Below, piece after piece: positions 15,918-23,974 of a stretch of 30,793 nucleotides of DNA; position 1 is the first letter of the stretch; each line of letters opens with the position of its first letter. The DNA is from an uncultured Collinsella sp. (GTDB lineage Bacteria; Actinomycetota; Coriobacteriia; Coriobacteriales; Coriobacteriaceae). A program made the translations under genes and the position numbers. The notes under the pieces are model-generated. The model saw only the letters and a program-made list of their open reading frames with translations, was not told the origin of the DNA and did no database searches. The stretch spans positions 1-30,793 of the forward strand of contig CAUFWM010000015.1 of assembly GCA_959596505.1 (NCBI GenBank), in the 5' to 3' direction.

Positions 15918-17324
15918 CTATTCCATTTGCGTATTGGACGCAGCGGCAAGCTGGGCCACATAGTCCTTAAACACGCGACCGCGCTCCTCGTAGCCCGAGA
16001 ACTCATCGAACGAAGAGCAGGCGGGCGACAGTAAGATCACATCGCCGCGGCTCGAGAGCGAACGGGCAACGTCCACGGCATCGCGCAGGTCGTCGGCCTG
16101 GGCGATATCGACATCACCGTCGACATCCGCCTCGTCCATAGCGGCGGTAAAGCGCTCGCGCGCGTCGCCAAAGCAGACCACCGAGCGAACGTTATCCATC
16201 ACAACGCGGGCAAAGGACTCGAGCGGCGTGCCCTTATCGTGACCGCCGAGCAGCAAGATCACATCGTCATCGGGAAACGCCGTCAGGGCCTTTTCGACCG
16301 CATCGGTGTTCGTTGCCTTGGAATCGTTAACATAGCGCACGCCATCGATCTCGCCACAGGGCTCAACGCGGTGCTCCAGCGGCTGGAACGAGACCAGGCC
16401 GCGACACACACCTTCAACATCGGCGCCGACCGTCAGGGCCGCCGTGGCAGCACACAGGGCATTGATTACATTGTGATGGCCCGAAATCTTAAGCTCGGAC
16501 GTATCGACGAGCGGGGTCTCGACGCCCTTCAGGCGAACGACCATCTTGCCATCGCGCACAAATGCGGCGTCCTCGCCCGCAGGCTCGTCAAAAGCAACCT
16601 TGCAGATGCGACGGCCCGGAACATAGATGTACTCATCGAACTCGTGGATACCGGCATCCTCGACGTCAACAATCACCAGGTCATCGTCGACCATATTCTC
16701 GAAGAGCTTAATCTTGGCGAGCGCATAGTTCTTATGGCTCTTATGCCAGCCCAGATGGTCGGGGGTAATGTTGAGCAGCACCGCCACACGGGGGTGAAGC
16801 TCCTGGGTCGTTGCGATCTGATAGCTCGAAAGCTCCGCCACAAACCACTCGTTATGCGCACGGCCATCGATCTCGTTCACCGGAGGCTCGCCAATGTTGC
16901 CGACAGCAACGCTCGCCTCGCCCGCTGCCTTAAGCAGGTAATCGGTCAGTGACGTGGTTGTCGTCTTGCCGTTGGTGCCCGTAATGGCAATCCAATTTTG
17001 GGGAGACAGACGGTAGGCAAACTCGGGCTCACCCATAATCTGGGCAGCGTGATCACGGCCAGCCTTAAAGAATGCCGAGAACTCCGAGATGCCCGGACAC
17101 GTCACGCATACATCAAACGCGCCCTCGACCTGCTCGGTTCTGTAGACAAACGATGCCCCGTGCGCCTCGAGCGAGCGCGTGGCATCGTTGGGCTCGGACG
17201 TGCCGCCACCGTAAACGGTAACGGCACTCACACGCTCGGGATGTGCAAGCGCCCAGTGAGCGACATCAAGACCGGACTTACCCTGGCCCAAAACGAGCAG
17301 GCTAAAGACATCAGCAAGAGGCAT
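15918..17324 (-). CDS. murD: UDP-N-acetylmuramoylalanine--D-glutamate ligase MurD
   Basis: The 468-residue product adds D-Glu to UDP-MurNAc-L-Ala. The N-terminal Rossmann part starts FSLLVLGQGKSGLDVAHWAL. The ATP loop is ITGTNGKTTTTSL with its lysine at residue 120, followed by GNIGEPPVNEI. AELSSYQIATT and NITPDHLGWHKSHKNYALAK carry the central-domain residues, and LEHRVEPCGEIDGVRYVNDS with LLGGHDKGTPLE belongs to the C-terminal domain. It begins nine bases after mraY, without a clear Shine-Dalgarno sequence, so it is probably translated by coupling. It ends just before ftsW. Confidence 0.96.
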   Translation of the reverse strand: MPLADVFSLLVLGQGKSGLDVAHWALAHPERVSAVTVYGGGTSEPNDATRSLEAHGASFVYRTEQVEGAFDVCVTCPGISEFSAFFKAGRDHAAQIMGEPEFAYRLSPQNWIAITGTNGKTTTTSLTDYLLKAAGEASVAVGNIGEPPVNEIDGRAHNEWFVAELSSYQIATTQELHPRVAVLLNITPDHLGWHKSHKNYALAKIKLFENMVDDDLVIVDVEDAGIHEFDEYIYVPGRRICKVAFDEPAGEDAAFVRDGKMVVRLKGVETPLVDTSELKISGHHNVINALCAATAALTVGADVEGVCRGLVSFQPLEHRVEPCGEIDGVRYVNDSKATNTDAVEKALTAFPDDDVILLLGGHDKGTPLESFARVVMDNVRSVVCFGDARERFTAAMDEADVDGDVDIAQADDLRDAVDVARSLSSRGDVILLSPACSSFDEFSGYEERGRVFKDYVAQLAAASNTQME

Positions 17325-17333
17325 GAAAGACCA

Positions 17334-18353
17334 CTATCCCAACTGGAAGAACAACGCGAGGCCCAGGGCTCCGAAGGCCGCGGCGACAATCCAAAAACGG
17401 ATGACGACCTTGGTCTCGGCCCAGCCCTTCTTTTCGAAATGATGATGAATGGGCGCCATAAGGAAGACGCGCTTGTGCGTAAAGTGGAAATAGACAACCT
17501 GGATCATGACCGACAGGGTCTCGACGATAAACAGACCGCCGATGATGAGGGAAACGACTTCGGTGTTGGTCATGATGGAGGTGCAGGCAAAAGCGGCACC
17601 CAGGGCAAGCGAGCCGGTATCGCCCATAAAGATGCTCGCCGGATAGCAGTTGAACCACAAAAAGCCCAGGCAGGCGCCGGCGCACGCCGTGCAGAAGATG
17701 GACAGGTTCACATCGCCGTGCAAAAACGCCATGGCAGCCATGGCCAGCATGGCGATCATGGAGGTGCCGCCGGCAAGACCGTCCAAGCCGTCGGTGAGGT
17801 TTACGGCGTTGGAAAGGCCCGCGATCATCAGCCAGCAAAAGACAAGGTAGAGCCACGGAAAAGAGAGGCCGCAAATGGTGGTCGAGAGCACACCAAGGTC
17901 GATCGTCAGGCCACCGGGGAAACGAATCTCGGGGGCGACGCCGCACCAGTTGACAGCAAGCACGGTAAAGGTAACGCAGATGAGGGTAAGGCCAATCATC
18001 TTGGCGTGAGGCGTCAGGCCGAGCGAGCGGCCGTGCGTGACAGAAGTCAGGTCGTCGATGAGGCCAAGAACGCCGGTTGCCAGCGTGGCGAGCAGCACAA
18101 GCACGAGCTCGGTGGTGAGCTTTCCCATCAAAAGGCAGGTCAGCGAAACGGCAACCAGGATGATGACGCCACCCATGGTGGGCGTGCCCTGCTTAATCAG
18201 GTGACGCTTGGGGCCATCGGCGCGAACCTGCTGGCCGATGCCCTCGACCTTCAGGAGCTTAATCCACCACGGCATAAGCAGCATCGCGATGACGGCGGCG
18301 ATGCCCAACCCCAAAAATGCCTGGTACGTAGGATACGAAGGATTGCCGAACAT
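17334..18353 (-). CDS. mraY: Phospho-N-acetylmuramoyl-pentapeptide transferase MraY
   Basis: The 339-residue product is the polytopic membrane enzyme that transfers phospho-MurNAc-pentapeptide to undecaprenyl phosphate, forming lipid I. About ten membrane segments are present. Family blocks include GPKRHLIKQGTPTMGGVIIL, GLIDDLTSVTHGRSLGLTPHAKM (Asp pair binding Mg2+), NAVNLTDGLDGLAGG, GFLWFNCYPASIFMGDTGSLALG and the histidine cluster MAPIHHHFEKKGWAETKVV. Length is slightly below the 360 of proteobacterial homologues, as is normal in actinobacteria. It starts three bases after murF (AAGGTG about ten bases upstream) and ends nine bases before murD. Confidence 0.97.
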   Translation of the reverse strand: MFGNPSYPTYQAFLGLGIAAVIAMLLMPWWIKLLKVEGIGQQVRADGPKRHLIKQGTPTMGGVIILVAVSLTCLLMGKLTTELVLVLLATLATGVLGLIDDLTSVTHGRSLGLTPHAKMIGLTLICVTFTVLAVNWCGVAPEIRFPGGLTIDLGVLSTTICGLSFPWLYLVFCWLMIAGLSNAVNLTDGLDGLAGGTSMIAMLAMAAMAFLHGDVNLSIFCTACAGACLGFLWFNCYPASIFMGDTGSLALGAAFACTSIMTNTEVVSLIIGGLFIVETLSVMIQVVYFHFTHKRVFLMAPIHHHFEKKGWAETKVVIRFWIVAAAFGALGLALFFQLG

Positions 18354-18356
18354 GGA

Positions 18357-19781
18357 CTAGCACACACCTTCCACAAAGCGATCGAGCTCAACGAAGCGTG
18401 AGCCCTTGACCAGCACGACATCATGCTGCTCAAGAGCGCCGCCCATACGGTCGAGCACCTGCTGATAGTCGGAGAACACCTGAATGCGGTCCTCATCCAT
18501 ACCCATCATGCGCGCGGCCTCGGCCATACGCTGGGCAAGCTCACCGCCGACACATGCGAGCATATCGAGCTTCTTGGCCGCCGCATAGGCGCCCACCAGC
18601 TCATGCATGCGAGGAGCCTCGTCGCCCATCTCGCCCATCTCGCCCAGAACCGCCATGCGCGAACCCGTGCACGAAAGCGAACACAGCAGGTCGAGGCCGG
18701 CTGCCATCGATTCGGCACTGGCGTTATATGAGTCATCGATGACGCGAGCGCCGCTCTTGGCGCGCTTGATTTCCTGGCGATGCCCGGTAATCGTAAGACC
18801 CCTAAAGGCGGCATCGATCTGCTCGGGCGTCACGCCAAGACGATAGGCAACCGCCGCGGCCTTGACGGCATTGGGAACGGACTGCGCGCCGGGAATGGCA
18901 AGCAGTGTGTCGATAGTCTCGCCCAAGCCAAAATCGAGCGTAAAGACCGGGCGCCCCTCGTCATCAATGCGAATGTCGCACGCACGGACCTCATCGTCGT
19001 CCGAGACGCCCGCAAGCATCACGTCGACGCCCGCAGGCGCGGCAAAGGTGTCGCGGATGAACGGAGTAAAGTCGTCCTCACCACCCAAAACCAGCAACGG
19101 GAGAAGGTCTCCGGCGGCGCACATGCCGCCAACAATCTCGGATTTGGCACGAGCGATATTCTCGCGACTGCCCAGAATACCGATATGGGAGGTGCCGATC
19201 TTGGTCACAATGGCAAGGTTGGGATTGGCGGACTGAGACATGCGCTCAATCTCGTGGAAATGGTTCATGCCCATCTCGAGCACCAGAACCTCGGTGTCGG
19301 CAGGGGCCGCCAGCACCGTGAGCGGCATACCGATCAGGTTGTTGTAGTTACCCTTGGTTGCCCAAACGCGATAGCGCTTGGCGAGCACCGCGGCGAGCAC
19401 GTCCTTGGTCGTTGTCTTGCCGATAGAGCCGGTAATGCCAATTACCAGGCAGCCAAGCTCCAAACGATAAGCGTGAGCCAGGCGCAGCAAAAACTCCTCG
19501 GGGTCATCGGTATGCAGGATGGCGCAGCCCTTCTCATGGGCCAGCGAAAGCAGCTCGGCATCGGGCTCGCGCGTCATCACTACGGCGCCGGCACCCGACT
19601 CGATGGCACGGGAAGCAAAGTCGTTGCCGTCGACCTTTTCACCCGGGAAGGCGACGAATATCGTGCCCTCCTCAACCTGGCGCGAGTCGATAGCGCAACC
19701 GCGGCATACCCGATCGGCTTCTCCCGTCACGGTTCGGGCCCCTGTTGCGGCCGCGAGATTGTTGACGGCGATCTCTATCAT
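18357..19781 (-). CDS. murF: UDP-N-acetylmuramoyl-tripeptide--D-alanyl-D-alanine ligase MurF
   Basis: The 474-residue product adds the D-Ala-D-Ala dipeptide, completing the cytoplasmic precursor. The N-terminal domain contains CAIDSRQVEEGTIFVAFPG, the typical UDP-site block of MurF. The ATP loop is GITGSIGKTTTKDVL with its lysine at residue 122, followed by GNYNNLIGMPLTVLA. VLEMGMNHFHEIERMS and KIGTSHIGILGSRENIARAKSEI are central-domain motifs, and VIDDSYNASAESMAAGLDLL is C-terminal. GGGAG lies five bases before the ATG. A gap of 123 bases separates it from ftsI. The MurE that would make its tripeptide substrate is not in the window. Confidence 0.95.
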   Translation of the reverse strand: MIEIAVNNLAAATGARTVTGEADRVCRGCAIDSRQVEEGTIFVAFPGEKVDGNDFASRAIESGAGAVVMTREPDAELLSLAHEKGCAILHTDDPEEFLLRLAHAYRLELGCLVIGITGSIGKTTTKDVLAAVLAKRYRVWATKGNYNNLIGMPLTVLAAPADTEVLVLEMGMNHFHEIERMSQSANPNLAIVTKIGTSHIGILGSRENIARAKSEIVGGMCAAGDLLPLLVLGGEDDFTPFIRDTFAAPAGVDVMLAGVSDDDEVRACDIRIDDEGRPVFTLDFGLGETIDTLLAIPGAQSVPNAVKAAAVAYRLGVTPEQIDAAFRGLTITGHRQEIKRAKSGARVIDDSYNASAESMAAGLDLLCSLSCTGSRMAVLGEMGEMGDEAPRMHELVGAYAAAKKLDMLACVGGELAQRMAEAARMMGMDEDRIQVFSDYQQVLDRMGGALEQHDVVLVKGSRFVELDRFVEGVC

Positions 19782-19816
19782 TGCAGCTCCCCTGTAAACC
19801 TAATAATGCTATCGGC

Positions 19817-19822
19817 GTATTG
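19817..19822 (-). promoter_or_regulatory. Possible -10 element upstream of murF
   Basis: In the 123-base gap between ftsI and murF the minus strand has TACAAT (19817-19822), preceded by TGGGA. No convincing -35 is seen at 16-18 bases. It may be a weak internal promoter for murF and the genes after it. Confidence 0.25.
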
Positions 19823-19904
19823 TATCCCAGCGCCGCCTACGCGTGGTGCAGGGCGTGTGAACAACCCGGATTAACCGACTGGCCATTTCATAGATAGTAA
19901 CCCC

Positions 19905-21770
19905 CTACTTGGTGCGCGGGACACCCAACACGTCAAGCGCACTGGCCATAATGGACTGGAACGGCACTGCGGCGGCATCGGAGCCTGACGGGGTTCCGTC
20001 AAGGGTGATATAGCACAGGACCTTGGGCGACTGCGCCGGGGCAAACCCCATAAAAGACGACATGTAGTTCTCTTTGAGGTAGCCGCCGTTCTCATCGGCG
20101 CGCTCGGCCGTACCTGTCTTGCCCGCCACGTCGTAGCCGTCCACCGCGCCGCCAACGCCCGTTCCCTCGGCAACGACCGTCTGCATACACGATGTCACCT
20201 GCGAGGCGGCCTCCTCGGAAATCGCGCGATCCCCCTCGCCCCAATCCTTTTCATCGCCCTTGCTCGACTTATAGAAGTGCGGAGTCATCATCACGCCGCC
20301 GTTCGCGATGCCGCCCACGGCACGTGCGACCTCAATCGGCGAGACGGACAGCGCCTGGCCAAAGCTCATAGCACCCAAGGTGGCACCATCGTACTGGTCG
20401 CGCTCCTTGACGATGCCCAGACTCTCACCCGGAAAATCGACACCGGAGCTATGACCGATACCCCACTTGTCCACATAGGTGGCAAAATCATCGGCACCGA
20501 TCTTGCGCCCCACCAGGACAAAACCGACATTGGACGAACGGCGCATCATCTCGCGTACGTCCATTGTCATGGTGTAGTCACGCTTGTCGGCATCGGTAAC
20601 GGTATCGTCGCCCACCTTGATACTCGCGGGAACCTCAAACGATGTGCTCGGGCGCACAACGCCCAAATCAAATCCGGCGCCCGCAACCAGCGTCTTAAAG
20701 ACCGAGCCGGGCTCGTAGGCATCCGTCACCAGACGAAGGTTCATGTCCTCGGTCTTGGCGTTTTCCAAATTGGTCTGGTCGTAGGTCGGATACGAGCAGG
20801 CGGCCAGGATCTCTCCAGTCGTCGGGTCGGTCACCAGGGCCGACCCGTTTTTGGCCTTCGTCTTCTCGACCGCCTCGGCCAAGGCATCTTCCGCGGCGCG
20901 CTGAATGTTGACGTCGATCGTCGTCACGATATCCACGCCATCAATCGCGGCAACCTTTTTATAGGCACCGCCCGCGATGTAGCCGCCATCTCTTGCGCGC
21001 TCGCGCACAAGAGAGCCATTCGTTCCGGTCAGAAGCTCATCGTATTGTTTTTCGAGTCCAGTCAGGCCAGCGTTGTCCACGTTCACGACGCCCAGCACCT
21101 GAGAAGCCAGGTTTCCATACGGGTAAACCCGCTTCATCGCCTGCTCAAAGAGCACGCCGGGTAGATTCTTCTTTTCCAGGGCGGCAGCGTCATCCTCGTC
21201 GACCTGGCGCTTGATATACACCCAGGAACCATCAGACAGTACCAGCTTGCGACAGGTCTTTTTATCGATACCGGTGGCCTTGACCAGCGCCGAGACCGTC
21301 TTGTCGACGTCCTCGACAAGCTGAGGGTTCACGGCGACATTGCGGCATTCGACTGACGACGTCAGCACGTTGCCGTTGCGGTCGTAGATAGTGCCACGTT
21401 TGGCATAGAGCGTCTGTGAAAGCAGACGACGCGCGTCCGCGCGCTCGCGCAGCTTGTCAGCATTCACGATCTGGTATTCGGCAAGACGGAAGACGCCCGC
21501 GGCAAGGCCAACCCCGATACAGCCCATAACGACATCGCGGCGAGGCAGCGGCGTTCCCGTAACCCATTCAGACGACGACCCCTTGCGCGCGCCCGTATTG
21601 CGCACCCGAGGTCCGCCCGAACCACGAAGACGCGACGCAGGGTCGTTGCCATAGGACGGCCCCGCGTTGTAAGATGGCCGACCCGTTCCTTGATAACCAG
21701 AACGTCCCCGCGAGGAGGGACGTCCAGACCCGTGGTCCCCGTCGGAACCGCGGCGATAGTCATTTGTCAT
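19905..21770 (-). CDS. ftsI: Septal peptidoglycan transpeptidase FtsI (class B PBP)
   Basis: The 621-residue product is a class B penicillin-binding protein that cross-links septal peptidoglycan together with FtsW. A disordered Arg/Gly/Ser/Tyr-rich cytoplasmic tail of about 75 residues precedes one membrane helix (VVMGCIGVGLAAGVFRLAEY). The dimerisation/pedestal domain has YAKRGTIYDRNGNVL. The transpeptidase domain has the three active-site motifs: SVFK with catalytic S356 and K359 (in AYEPGSVFKTL), SSN at S412-N414, and KTGT at K551. No PASTA domains follow. Only a weak Shine-Dalgarno site precedes the ATG. It begins 18 bases after the ftsL-like gene; murF comes next. Confidence 0.95.
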   Translation of the reverse strand: MTNDYRRGSDGDHGSGRPSSRGRSGYQGTGRPSYNAGPSYGNDPASRLRGSGGPRVRNTGARKGSSSEWVTGTPLPRRDVVMGCIGVGLAAGVFRLAEYQIVNADKLRERADARRLLSQTLYAKRGTIYDRNGNVLTSSVECRNVAVNPQLVEDVDKTVSALVKATGIDKKTCRKLVLSDGSWVYIKRQVDEDDAAALEKKNLPGVLFEQAMKRVYPYGNLASQVLGVVNVDNAGLTGLEKQYDELLTGTNGSLVRERARDGGYIAGGAYKKVAAIDGVDIVTTIDVNIQRAAEDALAEAVEKTKAKNGSALVTDPTTGEILAACSYPTYDQTNLENAKTEDMNLRLVTDAYEPGSVFKTLVAGAGFDLGVVRPSTSFEVPASIKVGDDTVTDADKRDYTMTMDVREMMRRSSNVGFVLVGRKIGADDFATYVDKWGIGHSSGVDFPGESLGIVKERDQYDGATLGAMSFGQALSVSPIEVARAVGGIANGGVMMTPHFYKSSKGDEKDWGEGDRAISEEAASQVTSCMQTVVAEGTGVGGAVDGYDVAGKTGTAERADENGGYLKENYMSSFMGFAPAQSPKVLCYITLDGTPSGSDAAAVPFQSIMASALDVLGVPRTK

Positions 21771-21788
21771 ACTCAGCTACCGTCTTAT

Positions 21789-22259
21789 TTACTGAGCGGC
21801 CGCAGTCGAGCTAGCGCCCGCGGCTGCATCCTGCGAAAAGTCAAGCGTAACGCTCTCGCTGGGCTCCACCATGCCATAGGCGCCCGCAAGATCGCGAATA
21901 CGCGTGTCGGCACCATAGACCGAATGCATGACCTCAAGGTTAGAACTCTCGTCGGTCGCCTTCTCGAGCGTGTTGGTAAGCTCTGCGTTGCCGTTAAGCA
22001 CCTGGGCCGTAACACCGGCAAGCGCCACGCGCGCGACACCGATCGTCATGAAGACAGCCGCAATGATGCAAACCGTTTTAAGAACGCTCATGAAAACCGG
22101 GCTTACCGCCTGGTTTGCCTGACGGCCCGCGCCCGTGTAGACATCAAAACGCGGCGTGCGTTGCTCACGAGGGGCAACGGGCGCCTGCGGTGCCTCGCGG
22201 TAGGCGGGCATGGCGTTCATATCATAGGCGAGTGCTGCGTTTGAGGTGTTATAGCCCAT
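21789..22259 (-). CDS. ftsL: FtsL-like septum formation protein
   Basis: The 156-residue product is a small bitopic membrane protein in the position of ftsL between rsmH and ftsI. It has a cytoplasmic N terminus of about 55 residues rich in Pro, Ala and Arg, one membrane helix (about 57-80, VLKTVCIIAAVFMTIGVARVAL), and then a short heptad-type extracellular segment (VTAQVLNGNAELTNTLEKATDESSNLEVMHSV). That segment is followed by the FtsL/DivIC-like IRDLAGAYGMVEPSESVTLDF, and an Ala/Ser tail. FtsL normally pairs with a DivIC/FtsB partner and FtsQ to activate FtsWI. Sequence conservation in this family is low, so the call rests on topology, the YGMVEP motif and position. GGGAGG lies nine bases before the ATG. 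Confidence 0.85.
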   Translation of the reverse strand: MGYNTSNAALAYDMNAMPAYREAPQAPVAPREQRTPRFDVYTGAGRQANQAVSPVFMSVLKTVCIIAAVFMTIGVARVALAGVTAQVLNGNAELTNTLEKATDESSNLEVMHSVYGADTRIRDLAGAYGMVEPSESVTLDFSQDAAAGASSTAAAQ

Positions 22260-22349
22260 GATATGCCGCCTCCCATCCCGAGTACGTTGGTAGTGTGTTT
22301 AAGCTTCGTTTATGGTGCGAGCGGGAGGTCCAATTTCGCGCGGTCGCGC

Positions 22350-23315
22350 CTACAGGCGCTGCGCCACGCGGATTTTGGCTGATCTCGCCCGAGGATTGCG
22401 CGCGACCTCATCGGGTTGGGCAACCAAGGGTTTGCGGGTGATGACCTTGAGTATCGGCACGTTGCCGCACACGCACACCGGAATCTCCGGCGGACACGTG
22501 CACCCCTGGCTCATCTCCTTAAAGTGGTTCTTTACGATACGGTCCTCGAGCGAGTGATACGAGATGACGCAGATGCGTCCGCCCGGGTTGAGCCACCTGG
22601 TGGCGGCGTCAAGCCCCCTCTCGAGCACATCGAGCTCGTGGTTGACCTCGATGCGAATGGCCTGGAAGCTCTTCTTGGCCGGGTGTCCACCATGCCGACG
22701 AGCGGCAGCCGGAATGCCAGCCTTGATGATCTCGACAAATTGACCGGTGGTTTCGATCGGTTCTTGCTCGCGACGGCGCACGATCTCGCGCGCAATCTGC
22801 GAGGCGAACTTCTCTTCGCCATAGACGCGTAGAATCCGGGCGAGGTCGTGTTCGTTATAGGTGTTGATGACCTCAGCTGCGTTTAGGGTGTTGTTACCCG
22901 GATCCATCCGCATGTCCAATGGGGCATCTTCGTTATACGAAAAGCCCCTGCCAGGGATATCGAGTTGCGGTGACGAAACGCCCAAGTCAAACAGGAAGCC
23001 ATCGACCCCGGGCACCTCGGCCGAGCAAAGCAGCTCGTCCAAGTCGCCGAAGTTGCCCTTCAGCAGCTGGTGCGGGACGCCGGGAACCTCGCGGTCCAGA
23101 CGGGCGCCAGCGGCCTCGAGGGCCATGTCGTCCTGATCGACGCCGAGCAAAAGGCCCGTCTCCCCCACCTGCGCGGCCATCTTTACCGAATGACCGGCAC
23201 CGCCAAGGGTGCAATCGCAGACAACGGAGCCGCTCTTGAGCTGCAGCGACTCAAGCACTTCGCCGAGCATGACAGGTTCATGCCGATATTCTTGTGTCAA
23301 GATCCCACGCTCCAT
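22350..23315 (-). CDS. rsmH: 16S rRNA (cytosine1402-N4)-methyltransferase RsmH
   Basis: The 321-residue product (formerly MraW) methylates N4 of C1402 in the 16S rRNA decoding centre using S-adenosylmethionine. Motifs are EYRHEPVMLGEVLESL at the N terminus, the SAM loop VCDCTLGGAGHS, LLGVDQDDMAL, FDLGVSSPQLDIPGRGFSY followed by APLDMRMD, the HGGHPAKKSFQAIRIEVNHEL block, and ISYHSLEDRIVKNHF near the end. A cysteine cluster (CTCPPEIPVCVCG) follows. The ATG at 23315 has no good Shine-Dalgarno site; a TTG six codons later (MTQEYRHE) has GGAG nine bases upstream and could be the real start. It follows mraZ by 20 bases. Confidence 0.96.
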   Translation of the reverse strand: MERGILTQEYRHEPVMLGEVLESLQLKSGSVVCDCTLGGAGHSVKMAAQVGETGLLLGVDQDDMALEAAGARLDREVPGVPHQLLKGNFGDLDELLCSAEVPGVDGFLFDLGVSSPQLDIPGRGFSYNEDAPLDMRMDPGNNTLNAAEVINTYNEHDLARILRVYGEEKFASQIAREIVRRREQEPIETTGQFVEIIKAGIPAAARRHGGHPAKKSFQAIRIEVNHELDVLERGLDAATRWLNPGGRICVISYHSLEDRIVKNHFKEMSQGCTCPPEIPVCVCGNVPILKVITRKPLVAQPDEVARNPRARSAKIRVAQRL

Positions 23316-23335
23316 CCGTTACTCGTGCCTTGCCC

Positions 23336-23770
23336 TTACGAGAAGAAGAGGTCAAGCAGAGCCTCGTCGTCATCGTCCTCATCGGCCGCGGCGCGGTCCC
23401 AAACCTCAAGGTGGTCGTAGTTGCCCACAACCGTGACCTCGCGGTCAAGGTTCGCCTGCTTGCGGAGAGACTCAGAAAGACCGATACGACCGGCGCTGTC
23501 CACATCCATCGACGTGGTGCGCTTGTTGATCGCCCTCATGAGCTTCTGGTCGTTGATGTCACGCGGGTTAAAACCCTCGTGGCCCTCACGACCCGCGAAG
23601 AGTCCTTCGACCCACTTATCGAAGGCCTCGGCAGAGAACACGTACAGAGCATCGACATCCAGGGCTTTGAACACGCGAACGTGCTCTCCAAGTTCCTCGC
23701 GAAGGGGTGCAGGCAGGGACAGACGACCTTTTGCATCGAGATTGCGCTCGTATGCACCAGTCATTCCCAT
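23336..23770 (-). CDS. mraZ: Transcriptional regulator MraZ
   Basis: The 144-residue product is the dcw-cluster regulator MraZ, a ring-forming DNA-binding protein with two SpoVT/AbrB-type half-domains. The two DxxGR-type motifs are LDAKGRLSLP (about residues 11-20) and VDSAGRIGLS (about 89-98). The C terminus carries an acidic extension (AAADEDDDDEALLDLFFS). MraZ binds direct repeats upstream of its own gene; repeats of the same sort are seen here at 23859-23910. The ATG at 23770 has GGAGGG five bases upstream; a second ATG two codons later is less well placed. It is the first gene of the cluster. Confidence 0.95.
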   Translation of the reverse strand: MGMTGAYERNLDAKGRLSLPAPLREELGEHVRVFKALDVDALYVFSAEAFDKWVEGLFAGREGHEGFNPRDINDQKLMRAINKRTTSMDVDSAGRIGLSESLRKQANLDREVTVVGNYDHLEVWDRAAADEDDDDEALLDLFFS

Positions 23771-23838
23771 GTGCGCCCTCCCCTCGGTTACTCAGATGGC
23801 ACGTACGCGGGGAACCACCCCGCCTGTCGACGTCATTA

Positions 23839-23867
23839 ATAATATGGGGAACTGCCCCATTTTTCAA
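23839..23867 (-). promoter_or_regulatory. Promoter of mraZ and the dcw cluster
   Basis: On the minus strand TTGAAA (23862-23867) and TATTAT (23839-23844) are separated by exactly 17 bases, a good housekeeping sigma-70-type promoter. The spacer holds an inverted repeat, ATGGGG/CCCCAT (23844-23849 and 23855-23860) with a five-base centre, which is a plausible operator. The mraZ ATG is about 60 bases from the expected transcription start. Confidence 0.8.
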
Positions 23868-23874
23868 CACCTTT

Positions 23875-23910
23875 CCCCACCCCTTCCCCCACCCTACCCC
23901 ACCACTCCAC
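23875..23910 (-). promoter_or_regulatory. Cluster of GTGG(GG) repeats, probable MraZ boxes
   Basis: Just upstream of the -35 box the minus strand has GTGG at 23907-23910 and GTGGGG at 23897-23902, 23887-23892 and 23875-23880. The T of each word is at 23909, 23901, 23891 and 23879, with a fifth TGGGG at 23859 inside the promoter spacer; steps are 8, 10, 12 and 20, close to whole helical turns. In E. coli MraZ binds TGGGA repeats at 10-base spacing upstream of mraZ, so autoregulation here is likely by analogy. Confidence 0.6.
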
Positions 23911-23934
23911 CCCCTAACTATTGGGCGCCACCCC

Positions 23935-23948
23935 CGAGCATATGTTCG
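23935..23948. promoter_or_regulatory. LexA (SOS)-like operator
   Basis: CGAGCATATGTTCG is a 14-base near-palindrome with one imperfect pair and differs by one base from the palindromic form CGAACATATGTTCG of Gram-positive and actinobacterial LexA/DinR boxes. One half is the perfect GTTCG(A). It lies about 68 bases upstream of the mraZ -35 element. Function is inferred from sequence similarity only. Confidence 0.5.
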
Positions 23949-23949
23949 A

Positions 23950-23969
23950 AAACACAATATGTTGTGTTT
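23950..23969. repeat. Inverted repeat, operator-like
   Basis: AAACACAA and TTGTGTTT form perfect 8-base arms around TATG. It adjoins the LexA-like box and sits between the xerD terminator and the mraZ regulatory repeats. It lacks the GC-rich stem of a terminator, so a protein-binding site is more likely. Confidence 0.5.
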
Positions 23970-23974
23970 AACGC

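Noticed and set aside
16998..18401. A 467-codon plus-strand frame over murD and mraY, and many similar long plus-strand frames
   Set aside because: They mirror the codon structure of the minus-strand genes; products are low-complexity, rich in Arg, Gly, Asp and His, with no domain or start signal.
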